Assembly (NCBI GenBank): GCA_020721005.1
Contig: DYNP01000014.1
Span: 1 to 64,000, forward strand
DNA: 64,000 nucleotides
From: Thiomargarita sp.
Lineage (GTDB): Bacteria > Pseudomonadota > Gammaproteobacteria > Beggiatoales > Beggiatoaceae
Direction of reading: 5' to 3'
In this document: positions 43,754 through 53,766 of the stretch, piece after piece
How positions within the stretch are numbered: the stretch's first letter is position 1
Layout: every line of letters begins with the position of its first letter
The notes under the pieces: model-generated
What the model was told of the DNA's origin: nothing
Database searches by the model: none
Seen by the model: the letters and a program-made list of their open reading frames with translations, nothing else
Made by a program: the position numbers and the translations under genes

Positions 43754-46700
43754 ATGTCACATCCCCCACTTCAAACTGCCCAAGACTGCCTGTTGCAAGT
43801 TCTCGATAGCCTAGACGCCTTGGTATACATTATCGACCTCCCCAGCGGCGAAATCCTCTACATCAACCAATATGGACGCCACCTGTTTGGAAACGTAGTC
43901 GGCAAAATTTGTGGACAAATCAGCCGCTCTCCTTCCTCCCAAAACCTCTGCCCATTCTGCTGCAATAGCCCCTCCTCCCACTCTCCCAATTCCCAGTCAA
44001 CCCCGGCTTGCAGTCTAGGAGACCCAAACCACCCCACCGAGACCACTCAGGTTTGGGAATGCTACAGTCATTACGCCCAAAAATGGTATCTCATCAACAC
44101 CCGAATAATTCAATGGATCAATGGACAAAATGTATGCCTAAAAGTAGCCTATGACATCAGCTACCACAAAAATGCCCAACACCACCTTAAAATTAGCCAA
44201 GAGCGCTATGCTTTGGCAGTCAGTGCCGGTAAAACTGGAGTTTGGGACTGGCATATTCAAACCGATGAACTCTACCTAGACTCCAGTCTTAAAGCCCTCC
44301 TCGGCTACCAAAATCATGAACTTCCCAACCAACTCTCAGCCTGGATGGCCCTCATTCATCCAGAAGACGTTGCCTATGTGCGTCAAGCTTCCCGAGACTA
44401 TCTAAAAGGCAAAATCCCGGTATTTGAAGTCGAACACCGCCTTATTCACAAACAAGGACACTTACGCTGGATGATCGTGCGTGGCAGTCTCATCACCAAT
44501 GACCAAGGCCAACCCTATCGTCTGGTCGGCACCAATACCGACATTACCCAACGCAAAGCCGCTGAGGAACGCTTACATGAACAAGACCGACTCCTCCGTG
44601 GAGTTACCCAAGTCACTCACACTCTCCTTACCATTCCCAACTATGACAAAGCCATCAAAACTGCCCTAGAAATCCTGGGTCGCATCACAGCAGTAGATCG
44701 AGTCTACATCTTTGAAAACCACCAACTCCCGGAAACCCAAGAAATCGTTATCAATCAATGCTTTACCTGGGTAAATACTCAATACAAACCCTACAACACC
44801 TCCCGTAAACTCAAAAACCTCTCTTACACCCGCTATTTGCCCGGCTGGTATGACCTCCTCAGCCAACACGAACCCATTGTCAAACTGGTCAAAGACTTCC
44901 CACAACCCACCCGCTCCCTACTCGAATCTTACAAAGTCATCTCTATTCTAGTCGTTCCCATCCATTTTAATGGAAAATTTTGGGGCTTCATGGGACTCGA
45001 TGACTGCCACAAAGAGCGACAATGGAGCCAATACGAAATCTTCATTCTCAAAGTCATTGGCGACGGCATTCGAGGTGCTTTAGCCCGTCAACAAGCCAAA
45101 GAGTCCCTACGCCAAAGTGAAGAAAAATTCAGGGCCATCATTGAAAAAAATCGCGATGCCATCATCATCATCGACAAACAAGGCATCATTCTCTATGTAA
45201 ACCCGGCTGCCACCGAACTCTACAAAGCCCCTCCAAGTGCCCTCATGGGCAAAAGTTTTTGCGCCCCCGTTGACATTGGCAACAAAGCCGAATTCCGCTT
45301 TACTGACCAACAAGGTCAACATCACACTGGAGAAATTCAAGTCTCTGATATCGAGTGGGAAGGAGAATGGCTTACCCTAGTCTCTTTGCGAGACATTACC
45401 GACCGCAAACAAATCCAAATTGAACTCCAACGTGCCAAAGAAGTCGCTGAAGCTGCCAACCGTTCCAAAAGCCTATTCTTGGCCACCATGAGCCACGAAA
45501 TTCGCACTCCCATGAATGGTGTATTGGGCATGACCAAACTCCTTCTGCAAACTCATTTGACCCCTCAACAATTGCATTATGTCAAAATGATTGACAATTC
45601 TGGACAAGTTTTATTCACAGTAATCAATGACATACTTGACTTCTCCAAAATTGAAGCTGGCAAAGAACTTACCCTAAGTCTCACTCCATTCAACTTAAGA
45701 GAACTCATAGAAAATGTAGTCAACCTTTTTGCTGGCACTGCCCAACAAAAGGGACTCGAAATGCTCTGTCAACTCCCTCAATACCTGCCTTTAAAACTGT
45801 TAGGTGACCCCAGTCGGCTGCGCCAAATTCTCAACAATCTGCTCAGCAATGCCGTTAAATTTACCCCCACCGGCCAAATTTTACTGCGAGTCTCCATACT
45901 TCAAGAAAATCAAGATCAAATTAATCTACACTTTGAAGTCATCGACACTGGAATTGGTATCTCCCCTCAAACCAAACCTCACCTATTTCAACTTTATTCT
46001 CAAGACCAAAATTCCCAGCCTTACTACCATGGCACAGGATTGGGACTGTTTATCTCGCAGCAACTCGTTTACAAAATGGGTGGAGAAATTGATCTGACCA
46101 GTGAACCCAATAAGGGTACTCGTTTTTACTTCAGCCTATTTTTAGAAAAACTCACTTCCTCCTCTCTCGAAACCCCAATTCCCTACCCCATGCTGGCCGA
46201 TAAAAAAATACTCATCGTGGCTGATAATCTTACACTGAGACAAATTCTATTGGCAGAAACTCAGGATATTGGCATGGAAACTCATACCGTTCCCGATTTA
46301 GAAAAAGCCTTTTTGGAAATTATGACCGCTCATGAGCAGCAATATCCCTATCAATTGATACTGGTTGACAGTACAGTAGACAAACAAGAAACCAATCTGA
46401 TTCCCATTCTCAAAACTGATCCTCGATTCCATGATCTAGCTATCATTCTCATTATTCCTCTCAAATACCAATTGGATTCATCGTTGCAAGTATATCTGGC
46501 CAACACCCTCCAAAAACCCATTTTTCAAACCAATCTTATTCATTGTCTGTTGTCGGTATTACAAAAATCTCCCCTGGAAATTCCCGTTCAAGACCATAGA
46601 TTTCCTGAATTGACTTATCCAAAATGGCGCGTTTTATTGGCAGAAGACAACTTGATCAACCAAGAAGTCAGTAAGGGCATCCTAACTCAACTCAATTGCG

Positions 46701-47401
46701 AAGTATATTTAGCCAACAATGGACAAGAAGCAGTCGATATAATACAAACACAAGATTTTGACCTCATTTTTATGGATTGTAACATGCCAGAATTGGATGG
46801 ATTTGCCGCCAGCACTCAAATTCGAGCCTTTGAAACTCACTGTCATCGACCCAAAACTCCAATCATTGCATTCACTGCTGACGTCATGCCTTCCACCCGG
46901 GAACGTTGTTTGGCGGCTGGCATGGACGACTATTTGACCAAACCTGTAATATTTGAAGACCTGAAAAAAATGCTAGCCCTTTGGTTAAATCCCTCAGATA
47001 TTTCAGCCATTCCCACTAAAAAACGACCCACCACTCCAACCGCCCCGCCTGTAGACAGTCCCATAGACCCCTATATTCTTGAAGACATGCGCAATAATAT
47101 GAAAGGACACGATGTCAAATGGTTGATTAAACTATTCATGCAAGAATTGCCTAACTATTTGAATGAACTGCAAAAAGCAATTGCTGACCAAGATGGAGAA
47201 GCGCTGTACTTGGCTGCTCATAAGTTCAAAGGAGCAACCTCTATTTTAGGGGCTCATCGAGTGGTAGAATTGTGTAAAAATCTAGAAAAATATGGGCGAG
47301 CTGGAACCTTATCAGATGCCACAGCCCAACTGCCCCAGATGAAAATAGAATGTGAAGAAGTAATTCAATTTTTAATTACTTTAGAAAAGGATATGCTTTG
47401 A
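43754..47401 (+). CDS. Hybrid histidine kinase with PAS-PAS-GAF-PAS input, two receivers and Hpt
   Basis: A cytoplasmic-looking multistep phosphorelay kinase (1215 residues from the ATG at 43754). Order: a PAS domain (about 10-115) with several Cys (LCPFCCN), a PAS_3/PAC domain (about 150-280, WDWHIQTDELYLD), a GAF domain (about 285-445), a third PAS (about 455-570), HisKA with ATMSHEIRTPMNGVLGM (near 600), HATPase (NNLLSNAVKF, DTGIGIS, GTGLGLF), a degenerate receiver (VADN in place of the acidic pair), a full receiver (LAEDN, LIFMDCNMPELDG, KPV) and an Hpt domain (AAHKFKGATSIL near 1160). No membrane segment is seen, so the signal is probably intracellular, perhaps redox or light via PAS/GAF cofactors. 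Confidence 0.88.
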   Translation: MSHPPLQTAQDCLLQVLDSLDALVYIIDLPSGEILYINQYGRHLFGNVVGKICGQISRSPSSQNLCPFCCNSPSSHSPNSQSTPACSLGDPNHPTETTQVWECYSHYAQKWYLINTRIIQWINGQNVCLKVAYDISYHKNAQHHLKISQERYALAVSAGKTGVWDWHIQTDELYLDSSLKALLGYQNHELPNQLSAWMALIHPEDVAYVRQASRDYLKGKIPVFEVEHRLIHKQGHLRWMIVRGSLITNDQGQPYRLVGTNTDITQRKAAEERLHEQDRLLRGVTQVTHTLLTIPNYDKAIKTALEILGRITAVDRVYIFENHQLPETQEIVINQCFTWVNTQYKPYNTSRKLKNLSYTRYLPGWYDLLSQHEPIVKLVKDFPQPTRSLLESYKVISILVVPIHFNGKFWGFMGLDDCHKERQWSQYEIFILKVIGDGIRGALARQQAKESLRQSEEKFRAIIEKNRDAIIIIDKQGIILYVNPAATELYKAPPSALMGKSFCAPVDIGNKAEFRFTDQQGQHHTGEIQVSDIEWEGEWLTLVSLRDITDRKQIQIELQRAKEVAEAANRSKSLFLATMSHEIRTPMNGVLGMTKLLLQTHLTPQQLHYVKMIDNSGQVLFTVINDILDFSKIEAGKELTLSLTPFNLRELIENVVNLFAGTAQQKGLEMLCQLPQYLPLKLLGDPSRLRQILNNLLSNAVKFTPTGQILLRVSILQENQDQINLHFEVIDTGIGISPQTKPHLFQLYSQDQNSQPYYHGTGLGLFISQQLVYKMGGEIDLTSEPNKGTRFYFSLFLEKLTSSSLETPIPYPMLADKKILIVADNLTLRQILLAETQDIGMETHTVPDLEKAFLEIMTAHEQQYPYQLILVDSTVDKQETNLIPILKTDPRFHDLAIILIIPLKYQLDSSLQVYLANTLQKPIFQTNLIHCLLSVLQKSPLEIPVQDHRFPELTYPKWRVLLAEDNLINQEVSKGILTQLNCEVYLANNGQEAVDIIQTQDFDLIFMDCNMPELDGFAASTQIRAFETHCHRPKTPIIAFTADVMPSTRERCLAAGMDDYLTKPVIFEDLKKMLALWLNPSDISAIPTKKRPTTPTAPPVDSPIDPYILEDMRNNMKGHDVKWLIKLFMQELPNYLNELQKAIADQDGEALYLAAHKFKGATSILGAHRVVELCKNLEKYGRAGTLSDATAQLPQMKIECEEVIQFLITLEKDML

Positions 47402-47451
47402 CTAAGATATAAGGGAATGGAATTTTCAGCATAAGAATCACATCTATTCTA

Positions 47452-47720
47452 TAGCTAACACACTATAGATTGCTTTAAAAATCACCTATTTAACAGGATG
47501 TTCTCGCGTTCCCAGGATTTGCATGGGAACGCGTGTGGCACCGCTGCACGCTGTCAATAGGTGGATGCTTAATAAAGAATTACTCCCATTTTGTGATGCG
47601 GAGCCTCACTGTACACATTTCCTCGCAGATTGTGGGAACGAGAAAATAAGCAAACCCCATTTTATTCATTCCACAATTCTGATTCAAACCATCAACAATA
47701 TGCGAGTATAACGGTTAAGC
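47452..47720. repeat. Composite repeat: TAGCTAAC end plus GCATGGGAACG palindrome
   Basis: TAGCTAACACACTATAG (47452-47468) and the following 60 bases match 32830-32895. TTGCATGGGAACGCG at 47519-47533 and GTGGGAACGAGAA near 47632 belong to the GCATGGGAACGA family. The end near 47680 has ACAATTCTGATTCAAAC, matching the CTGATTCAGA words. There is no gene in 47402-47756. Confidence 0.7.
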
Positions 47721-47756
47721 CATCATTTATTCATTTCCACAATAAACCTCAAACTT

Positions 47757-48248
47757 TTAAGACCTTATAATCAACTCCTGCTCTGAAACCAAAATTCCGT
47801 CTTCATCGGAATACAAATACCACTGCGGAAAAAATGTAATCCCTGCAAAGTTGACCGGAACCTGCACCTCCCCACGTCCTTTTTTACTACTTTTTGAAGG
47901 ATGAGTGTTCAACGCCTTAACACCGATGGGGAGTCCAGCAATTGCCGCTGAATCCCGTATACATCCATAAATCACAATCCCTTCCCACCCTCGATCAAGC
48001 GCCAATTGAGCCAAATTATCTCCCAATAAAGCACAGCGCAACGATCCTCCCCCGTCTACCACTAACACCTGTCCCTTTCCAGAACGACCCAAACTTTCCT
48101 TAACCAACACATTATCATCGTGCACCTTAACTGTTTGAATCTGCCCACTAAATGCGCTTTTTGCCCCAAAACTCCGAAACAATGGATCGGCAACCCTAAC
48201 CAATTGAGGATAATGATCACAAAGATCAGCCGTAACAATAGACCCCAT
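47757..48248 (-). CDS. RraA family protein (RNase E inhibitor-like / HMG aldolase-like)
   Basis: A 163-residue protein with the RraA fold: TADLCDHYPQLVRV at the start, GQVLVVDGGGSLRCALLGDNLAQLA near 75-98, and GWEGIVIYGCIRDSAAI then LPIGVKALNTHPSKS near 105-135. The GDN(L)A...GCIRD set is shared by RraA proteins, which bind RNase E, and by the related class II HMG/CHA aldolases that keep Asp and Arg for metal-dependent catalysis. Length and the NTHPSKS segment favour the RraA group. I start at the ATG at 48248 with AAGGAG upstream; an in-frame start 8 codons earlier has none. Confidence 0.85.
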   Translation of the reverse strand: MGSIVTADLCDHYPQLVRVADPLFRSFGAKSAFSGQIQTVKVHDDNVLVKESLGRSGKGQVLVVDGGGSLRCALLGDNLAQLALDRGWEGIVIYGCIRDSAAIAGLPIGVKALNTHPSKSSKKGRGEVQVPVNFAGITFFPQWYLYSDEDGILVSEQELIIRS

Positions 48249-48348
48249 AAAATTCTCCTTGTGAGATGGCAAATGACCTAAAATTGACTATAATAAAAGA
48301 TCATTAACCCCAATACAACTCAAATAAACCCATTTGCCAAATCATTTT

Positions 48349-51300
48349 ATGAAAAATCACCTGCTCAATCTCACCCTATTTCCCCTATTACTACTGGGAC
48401 AACTCGCTCAAGCCGCCCTAACCCCCGGGGATATAGCTTTTGTACACTATAATTCCGTAAATCCAGACAACTTTGCCTTTGTAATTCTCACTTCCCTTCC
48501 CGCCCAGGAACAAATCCATTTCACTGACAACGGTTGGTTAAACCCCAATGCCACTGGTTTTCGCACTGGAGAAGGCATTATCACCTGGACCGCGCCGGCC
48601 AATGACCTGACCGCCGGGACCGTTGTCACACTCAGCATTTCTACTGCTTCAATTGGGACCATAACCACCTCTGGAACACTCAACTTTTCGGAACAAGGCG
48701 ACCAACTCATTGCTTATCAAAACAATGATACCATATTGGCTGCTCTCAACAACAGCGGAAATCAAATTTGGCAATCCGAAGCTACCAATTCCCAAACCAG
48801 TGCCTTACCCCTAGGACTTACGTTGGGACTCAATGCCATTGCCCTTCAACAAATCCAAAATGCCCGTTATCAAGGACCCATAACTGGAGACCGATCTGGC
48901 TTACTCAATTGTCTCAATGATCCAAAATATTGGATTGGCCATTCCAGTCAAACCCAAACCTTCTCTGACAATTTCACCCTAGGCCCGGCACTCTCATTTA
49001 CCAGCACCAACCAACACCTTTTAGAAGCAACCACCTCCATCACCCTGACCATAAAACTCTCCGAACCAATTACCCAAACACTTAATATTCCCTTCACCCT
49101 TGGCGGCACTGCCACCCTAAACCAAGACTACCAACTGAGCAACAACTCGCTCAGCATTCCCAGCGGAAAAACCGAAACCAACCTCCCGATCAAATTACTT
49201 GAAGATCAAGAACTTGAAACCAATGAAACCATTCTCATTAACTTAGAAAAACCCAGCAATGCCCTGCCTGGCATCATTACCACCCACACCATTCTCATTC
49301 AAGACAACGACAGCGAATTGATCATCAATGAAGTCGACTATGACCAACCCACACCCCCTCAAGAAGACTCTGCAGAATTTATCGAACTTAAAAATATCAG
49401 CACCTCTGCCCTTAACCTAGAAAACTATACCCTTGAATTTTTCACCGATGCCACCGATCAAATTTATCGCAGCTATCAACTGCCAAACTTATCACTGGCT
49501 GCAGGTGACTACTATGTCATCTGTGGAAATTCCCAAACCGTGCCCAACTGTGACTTCCAAATCAGTCCCAATAAAGAACTCATTGAAAATGCTCTTATTT
49601 CCCCCGACGCCATCGCCATCAAACGTGGCAGCCAATTCATAGACGCCCTTACTTACACCGGCAACACCAATCCCTTCAGTCTCTATGTAGAAACCACAGC
49701 GACCACTGTAAAAGACAGCGCTCAAGAAATTCTGGTGGGACTCTCACGTTTTCCTGACGGCACGGACACCAATGACAATCAACGCGATTTTGCCCTTCGC
49801 TGCATTACTCCTGGAGGTCCAAATCTCATTACAGATTCCCAACACTGCTTCACCCTCAGCATTCACCCCCCGGCCCCTGTCACCGAAAACTCCCAAACCT
49901 CCACCAACCTTGATTTTACTGTTACCCTCAGCCATCCCTCGTCCTCAATAATCACCCTTAACTACACCACTGAAAATGGCAGTACCCAAGCTGGCTCTGA
50001 TTACCTAACTGCTTCAGGCACCTTAACTTTTCTTGCTGGGGAACTTACCAAAACCGTCACTGTTCCCATTCTCGCTGACCAGGATCCTGAACCCACCGAA
50101 ACCTTCACAATCCTTCTCAGTTCCCCAAGCCCCAATGCTCAATTGTCTGCCACAAATTATCGTGCCACCGGGACCATTTTAGATGCTGTTTCCATAAACA
50201 ACAACACAAACGACAACACCTCGCCGCCCTCCATTCCCAATGCTCCGGACAAAACTGAAGAATTGATTCCTTCGGAATCTAACTTTCCACAACCCTCTGA
50301 TTATCCAGAAACAATTACGGAAAACACCCCATTACTCTATACCTTACAACTCAACCTTGTGGGACAAGGTCAAGGGCAAGTCACCAGTTCCCCAACTGGT
50401 CTTGACTGTCATCACAACTGCTTATTAACTCCCCCAAAAATCTGTCAAACCACCTGCATTGCCTCATTTATGCCGGGTACCACAGTCACTTTTACCCCAT
50501 TGGAAAATAAAAATTCCGTATTCAGTGGCTGGGGTGGGCATCGAGACTGTTTAGACAGTACCATTTGGATGACTGGCTCCATTCTCTGTACAGCTTATTT
50601 TCAACCCATCCGCCAGTTAATTCTCACTGTTCAAGGAGAAGGGCAAGTATTGGTCGCCCTCAATCAGCATCAAGACAGTTGCGAAGAAAAAAACAGTCCC
50701 TGTGTCCATTATTTCAGTCCTGACAGTCACTTATCTTTACAAGCTCAACCTGGACAAGGCTTTGAATTTGGCGGTTGGCAAGGCAATTGTGAATCCAAAT
50801 TCAATCCTATCAATTTTATTTTGGATGAGGACTGGGACTGCCAAGCCATCTTTCGAAAATTGCCTCCAATGCAACCTTTGGCAACCCCTGAATCGATTGA
50901 AAATGATGATATAGAAAGTGAAACTGATCACTCTATTTCTGCAGAAAATGCCAATGTGCCCATTTTAGTTGAGCATACCGATGATATGCCCGTTTTACCT
51001 GAAAATATGGACATACCTATGCTTAATGAGAATGCAGATATGTCCATTCCAATTGAGAATACTGATTCATTGCTCGAGAATGCAGCTTTATCACCTGAAA
51101 ACACTGAGATAGAATTGCCTGAGAATACAACGATATTGCCAGTTCCTAATTCATCTGAACTGATTGATTTGAATGTAGTTTCTGAACCCACATCACCTTC
51201 AATTGATCTCGAATTGTCCAAGCCAGTTCCCACCCAGTTTATCCAGTTTAATTTTGGGAATAGTCTCAATTGTCCTCCCACAACCGAATGGTTAGATGAA

Positions 51301-51801
51301 GTGTGTCATGCCGGTTTTCATACCTTATATCAGGATTTAACTATTGGTTCTCATGGCAATTTATCTCATGCAATTTTAGTAGGTAAAGTTGACAACCAAG
51401 GCTGGGTCTCTAACCTGTTGATCACTAAAGACAGTCAACTGCAAGGCGGCATTGTCACCGGCTATATTACCAATCAGGGTCAAATGGCCAATTTTGAATT
51501 TCGGGGAGCAGCAATTGAAGGGGGAATATTAGCCGGTCATATTCTTAGCCGAAGTGAAATTGTTCATAAAATCAACAATGTAACCTTTGCTGCAGGCAGT
51601 CATTTTCAAGGGAATCGTTATACAATTTTATCGGGTCATATTCAGGGTGATCCCAAGCAACCGGCCATTTTGGAGGGGGTGAAATTCAAGAGTTATCCTC
51701 CGGCGATAACTCAAATCAATCACGTAATTTTGGTTGAACCTTTTCGCATTGAAGGGCTTGTATTATTGGGAAATCATGTGATAATTACAGAGCGTCCATA
51801 A
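48349..51801 (+). CDS. Secreted Calx-beta / lamin-tail-domain protein
   Basis: A signal peptide (MKNHLLNLTLFPLLLLGQLAQA) leads to a beta-sandwich starting ALTPGDIAFVHYN (about 25-220), a Calx-beta domain (about 225-320, ending ILIQDNDSE), a lamin-tail domain (about 325-500: IINEVDYDQ, AEFIELKNIS), a second Calx-beta (about 505-610), two Cys-paired bacterial beta repeats (about 660-840, FSGWGGHRDC and FGGWQGNCE), an acidic linker with repeated EN(A/T/M)(D/N) units (about 860-945) and a C-terminal right-handed beta region (about 965-1150) with repeated G(K/Y/H)(V/I) turns. Such modules bind calcium and occur in adhesins or exported nucleases; no catalytic domain is seen. The ATG at 48349 was preferred over an in-frame TTG at 48334. 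Confidence 0.78.
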   Translation: MKNHLLNLTLFPLLLLGQLAQAALTPGDIAFVHYNSVNPDNFAFVILTSLPAQEQIHFTDNGWLNPNATGFRTGEGIITWTAPANDLTAGTVVTLSISTASIGTITTSGTLNFSEQGDQLIAYQNNDTILAALNNSGNQIWQSEATNSQTSALPLGLTLGLNAIALQQIQNARYQGPITGDRSGLLNCLNDPKYWIGHSSQTQTFSDNFTLGPALSFTSTNQHLLEATTSITLTIKLSEPITQTLNIPFTLGGTATLNQDYQLSNNSLSIPSGKTETNLPIKLLEDQELETNETILINLEKPSNALPGIITTHTILIQDNDSELIINEVDYDQPTPPQEDSAEFIELKNISTSALNLENYTLEFFTDATDQIYRSYQLPNLSLAAGDYYVICGNSQTVPNCDFQISPNKELIENALISPDAIAIKRGSQFIDALTYTGNTNPFSLYVETTATTVKDSAQEILVGLSRFPDGTDTNDNQRDFALRCITPGGPNLITDSQHCFTLSIHPPAPVTENSQTSTNLDFTVTLSHPSSSIITLNYTTENGSTQAGSDYLTASGTLTFLAGELTKTVTVPILADQDPEPTETFTILLSSPSPNAQLSATNYRATGTILDAVSINNNTNDNTSPPSIPNAPDKTEELIPSESNFPQPSDYPETITENTPLLYTLQLNLVGQGQGQVTSSPTGLDCHHNCLLTPPKICQTTCIASFMPGTTVTFTPLENKNSVFSGWGGHRDCLDSTIWMTGSILCTAYFQPIRQLILTVQGEGQVLVALNQHQDSCEEKNSPCVHYFSPDSHLSLQAQPGQGFEFGGWQGNCESKFNPINFILDEDWDCQAIFRKLPPMQPLATPESIENDDIESETDHSISAENANVPILVEHTDDMPVLPENMDIPMLNENADMSIPIENTDSLLENAALSPENTEIELPENTTILPVPNSSELIDLNVVSEPTSPSIDLELSKPVPTQFIQFNFGNSLNCPPTTEWLDEVCHAGFHTLYQDLTIGSHGNLSHAILVGKVDNQGWVSNLLITKDSQLQGGIVTGYITNQGQMANFEFRGAAIEGGILAGHILSRSEIVHKINNVTFAAGSHFQGNRYTILSGHIQGDPKQPAILEGVKFKSYPPAITQINHVILVEPFRIEGLVLLGNHVIITERP

Positions 51802-51908
51802 ACTGTTCCAATTATTCCAGGGGAGAGGAAATTTCCTATTTCTACTTTCTGTGTTTGTTGGAAAAATTCTGATAAACTTTGTAAAACAACTTCTTGGGAG
51901 ATTTAAGA

Positions 51909-52553
51909 ATGTTAAAACAATGGGTATGTATCATCATCTTTTTGGTAGGGGGACAGGGGGTCTTAGCCGCTGAAACAATACTTGTCATGGGAGACAGTTT
52001 AAGCGCGGCTTATGGTTTATCTCCTCAAAAAGGTTGGGTGCACTTGTTGGCCCAACGCGTGTCGGATCAGTCTCATCAGGTGATCAATGCCAGCATCAGT
52101 GGGGAAACCAGCAGTGGAGGATTGGCTCAATTGCCTGCTGCCTTGAAAAAATTTAAACCCACAATTGTGATTTTGGAATTGGGCGGGAATGATGGTTTAT
52201 TTAATTTGGGTTTGGCTGCTATGCGTTCCAATTTGGCAAAAATGATTGAGCAAAGTCAACAGGCCAAAGCCAAGGTGATTTTGGTGGGTATAAAAATGCC
52301 CAGCAATTATGGCAAGCAATACAATCAAAATTTCCACAATATTTTCGTAGAGTTATCAGAAAAATATTCAACAGCATTTGTTCCGTTTTTGCTAGAAGGG
52401 TTGATAGGATATCCACAATTTGTACAAGAAGATGGCTTACATCCCACTGCACTTGCACAACCCATTATTTTGGAAACGGTTTGGCAGGTGTTGAAAGATA
52501 TGTTGCCGAAACAAGATGCGGTCATGCCAACTGAATCAGAATTTTTAGAATAG
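51909..52553 (+). CDS. tesA: TesA-like GDSL esterase (arylesterase / lysophospholipase)
   Basis: A 214-residue SGNH hydrolase with a signal peptide ending GVLAAE. Block I is ILVMGDSLSAAYGL (nucleophile Ser), block II INASISGETSSGG (Gly), block III ELGGNDGLF (Asn), and block V DGLHPTALAQ (Asp and His). This is the E. coli TesA/LypLA pattern: periplasmic hydrolysis of aryl esters, acyl-CoA thioesters or lysophospholipids. The ATG at 51909 follows a GGGAG site; a TTG 5 codons upstream is less likely. Its stop codon touches the repeat fragment that fills the gap to the next gene. Confidence 0.9.
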   Translation: MLKQWVCIIIFLVGGQGVLAAETILVMGDSLSAAYGLSPQKGWVHLLAQRVSDQSHQVINASISGETSSGGLAQLPAALKKFKPTIVILELGGNDGLFNLGLAAMRSNLAKMIEQSQQAKAKVILVGIKMPSNYGKQYNQNFHNIFVELSEKYSTAFVPFLLEGLIGYPQFVQEDGLHPTALAQPIILETVWQVLKDMLPKQDAVMPTESEFLE

Positions 52554-52635
52554 ACGCAACAGATGCACTTCGCAAAAAACGCTCAGCACATCCTACACGA
52601 GATATGCGGTTCGTTTTTTGTGGTGCGTTAGCCAT
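52554..52635. mobile_element. Fragment of the TAGCTAAC element filling an intergenic gap
   Basis: The 35-base block at 52562-52596 matches 37311-37345 and 38211-38245 with three or so changes, and the end TGTGGTGCGTTAGCCA closes at 52634. It spans the whole space between the tesA stop and the next gene's ATG at 52636. Confidence 0.7.
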
Positions 52636-53766
52636 ATGTTGATGCCTCCAATTGATGCAGTGTTAATTGTAAGCACCTCAGCCAGGCCCTTGGCCTGTGC
52701 TGCTCATAAATTGGGTATAAAGGTGTATGCGATTGATTTATTTAATGATGAGGAAACTCAAGCCTGTAGCATAGCCAGTCAAGCCGTGGCGGGTCAAGCC
52801 GATTTGAGCTTTGAGCCTGCTTCGTTATTGAAAGCAGTGGCCACTGTTCCCAAACATGTGCCTGTGGTTATAGGCAGTGGTTTTGAGCATTGTTCACAAT
52901 TGCTGATTGATGTGATTGGCGATCGAGAATATTATGGCAATGTTCCACAGTTAGTAACCCGTTTGAAAAGTCCACAAGATTTTTTTTCTTTGCTGACTGC
53001 ATTGGATATTCCCCATCCACTGACCAGTTTGGAACCTCCCTTTTCTAATACAAAATGGTTAACTAAGTCCATAGGTGGATTTGGCGGCGGACATGTTCAA
53101 CTTTATGATAATTCTTTGGATAATCAGCAAGATCGGAGTTCAATTTACTATCAGCAGTGGGTACCTGGACTGCCTTATTCTGTGCTATTTCTTGCCAATG
53201 GTCAGCGTGCTCATTGTGTGGGTTATAATGCCCAATGGGTGTTTGCGGCTTCGCCCACCAGTCCTTATTTGTATGCGGGGGCCATGAGTGTGGAAGGGTT
53301 ACCAATACAAGATCGATTGCAAATTATGGTGGACCGCTTGGTGGAGACCACTGGTTTGTGTGGGTTAGGCAGTGTGGATTTTATGTTGCACGATCAAGAG
53401 TTTTGGATCTTGGAGGTTAATCCAAGGCCGACAGCGACTGTGGAATTGCATCAGCTGGGTGGGGAATTGTTGGCTTGGCATCTGCTGGCTTGTTGTGGAC
53501 GATTGCCAGATCGATTATCTCACCCTTCATTACCTCGAGCTCATGCCATTGTTTATGCAGAATATACAGTGGCTATTCCCAAGGAAATAATTTGGCCGGC
53601 TTGGGTAACTGATCGACCTGTTGCAGGCAGTGTCATTGATTCGGGACTGCCAATTTGCACCATTTTGGCCCAGGGTCCTCGTTGTCAATGGCTGGTTGAA
53701 CAGCGACGAAAAATCGTGTATGATCTCCTAAATAGGTCATCAATTTTTGTGGTGAATTGTGAATGA
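52636..53766 (+). CDS. ATP-grasp domain protein
   Basis: A 376-residue protein with an N-terminal preATP-grasp Rossmann-like part (AVLIVSTSARPLACAAHKLGI) and an ATP-grasp fold. Lys and the Gly-rich loop are in WLTKSIGGFGGGHVQLYD (near 140-157), and the Mg-binding Glu/Asn in FWILEVNPRPTATVELH near 265-281. The family joins a carboxylate to an amine or thiol through an acyl phosphate; the substrate is not evident. Its stop overlaps the start of the next ATP-grasp gene by 4 bases (ATGA), so the two are translationally coupled. The ATG at 52636 (or the second at 52642) adjoins a repeat, and no ribosome site is clear. Confidence 0.78.
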   Translation: MLMPPIDAVLIVSTSARPLACAAHKLGIKVYAIDLFNDEETQACSIASQAVAGQADLSFEPASLLKAVATVPKHVPVVIGSGFEHCSQLLIDVIGDREYYGNVPQLVTRLKSPQDFFSLLTALDIPHPLTSLEPPFSNTKWLTKSIGGFGGGHVQLYDNSLDNQQDRSSIYYQQWVPGLPYSVLFLANGQRAHCVGYNAQWVFAASPTSPYLYAGAMSVEGLPIQDRLQIMVDRLVETTGLCGLGSVDFMLHDQEFWILEVNPRPTATVELHQLGGELLAWHLLACCGRLPDRLSHPSLPRAHAIVYAEYTVAIPKEIIWPAWVTDRPVAGSVIDSGLPICTILAQGPRCQWLVEQRRKIVYDLLNRSSIFVVNCE

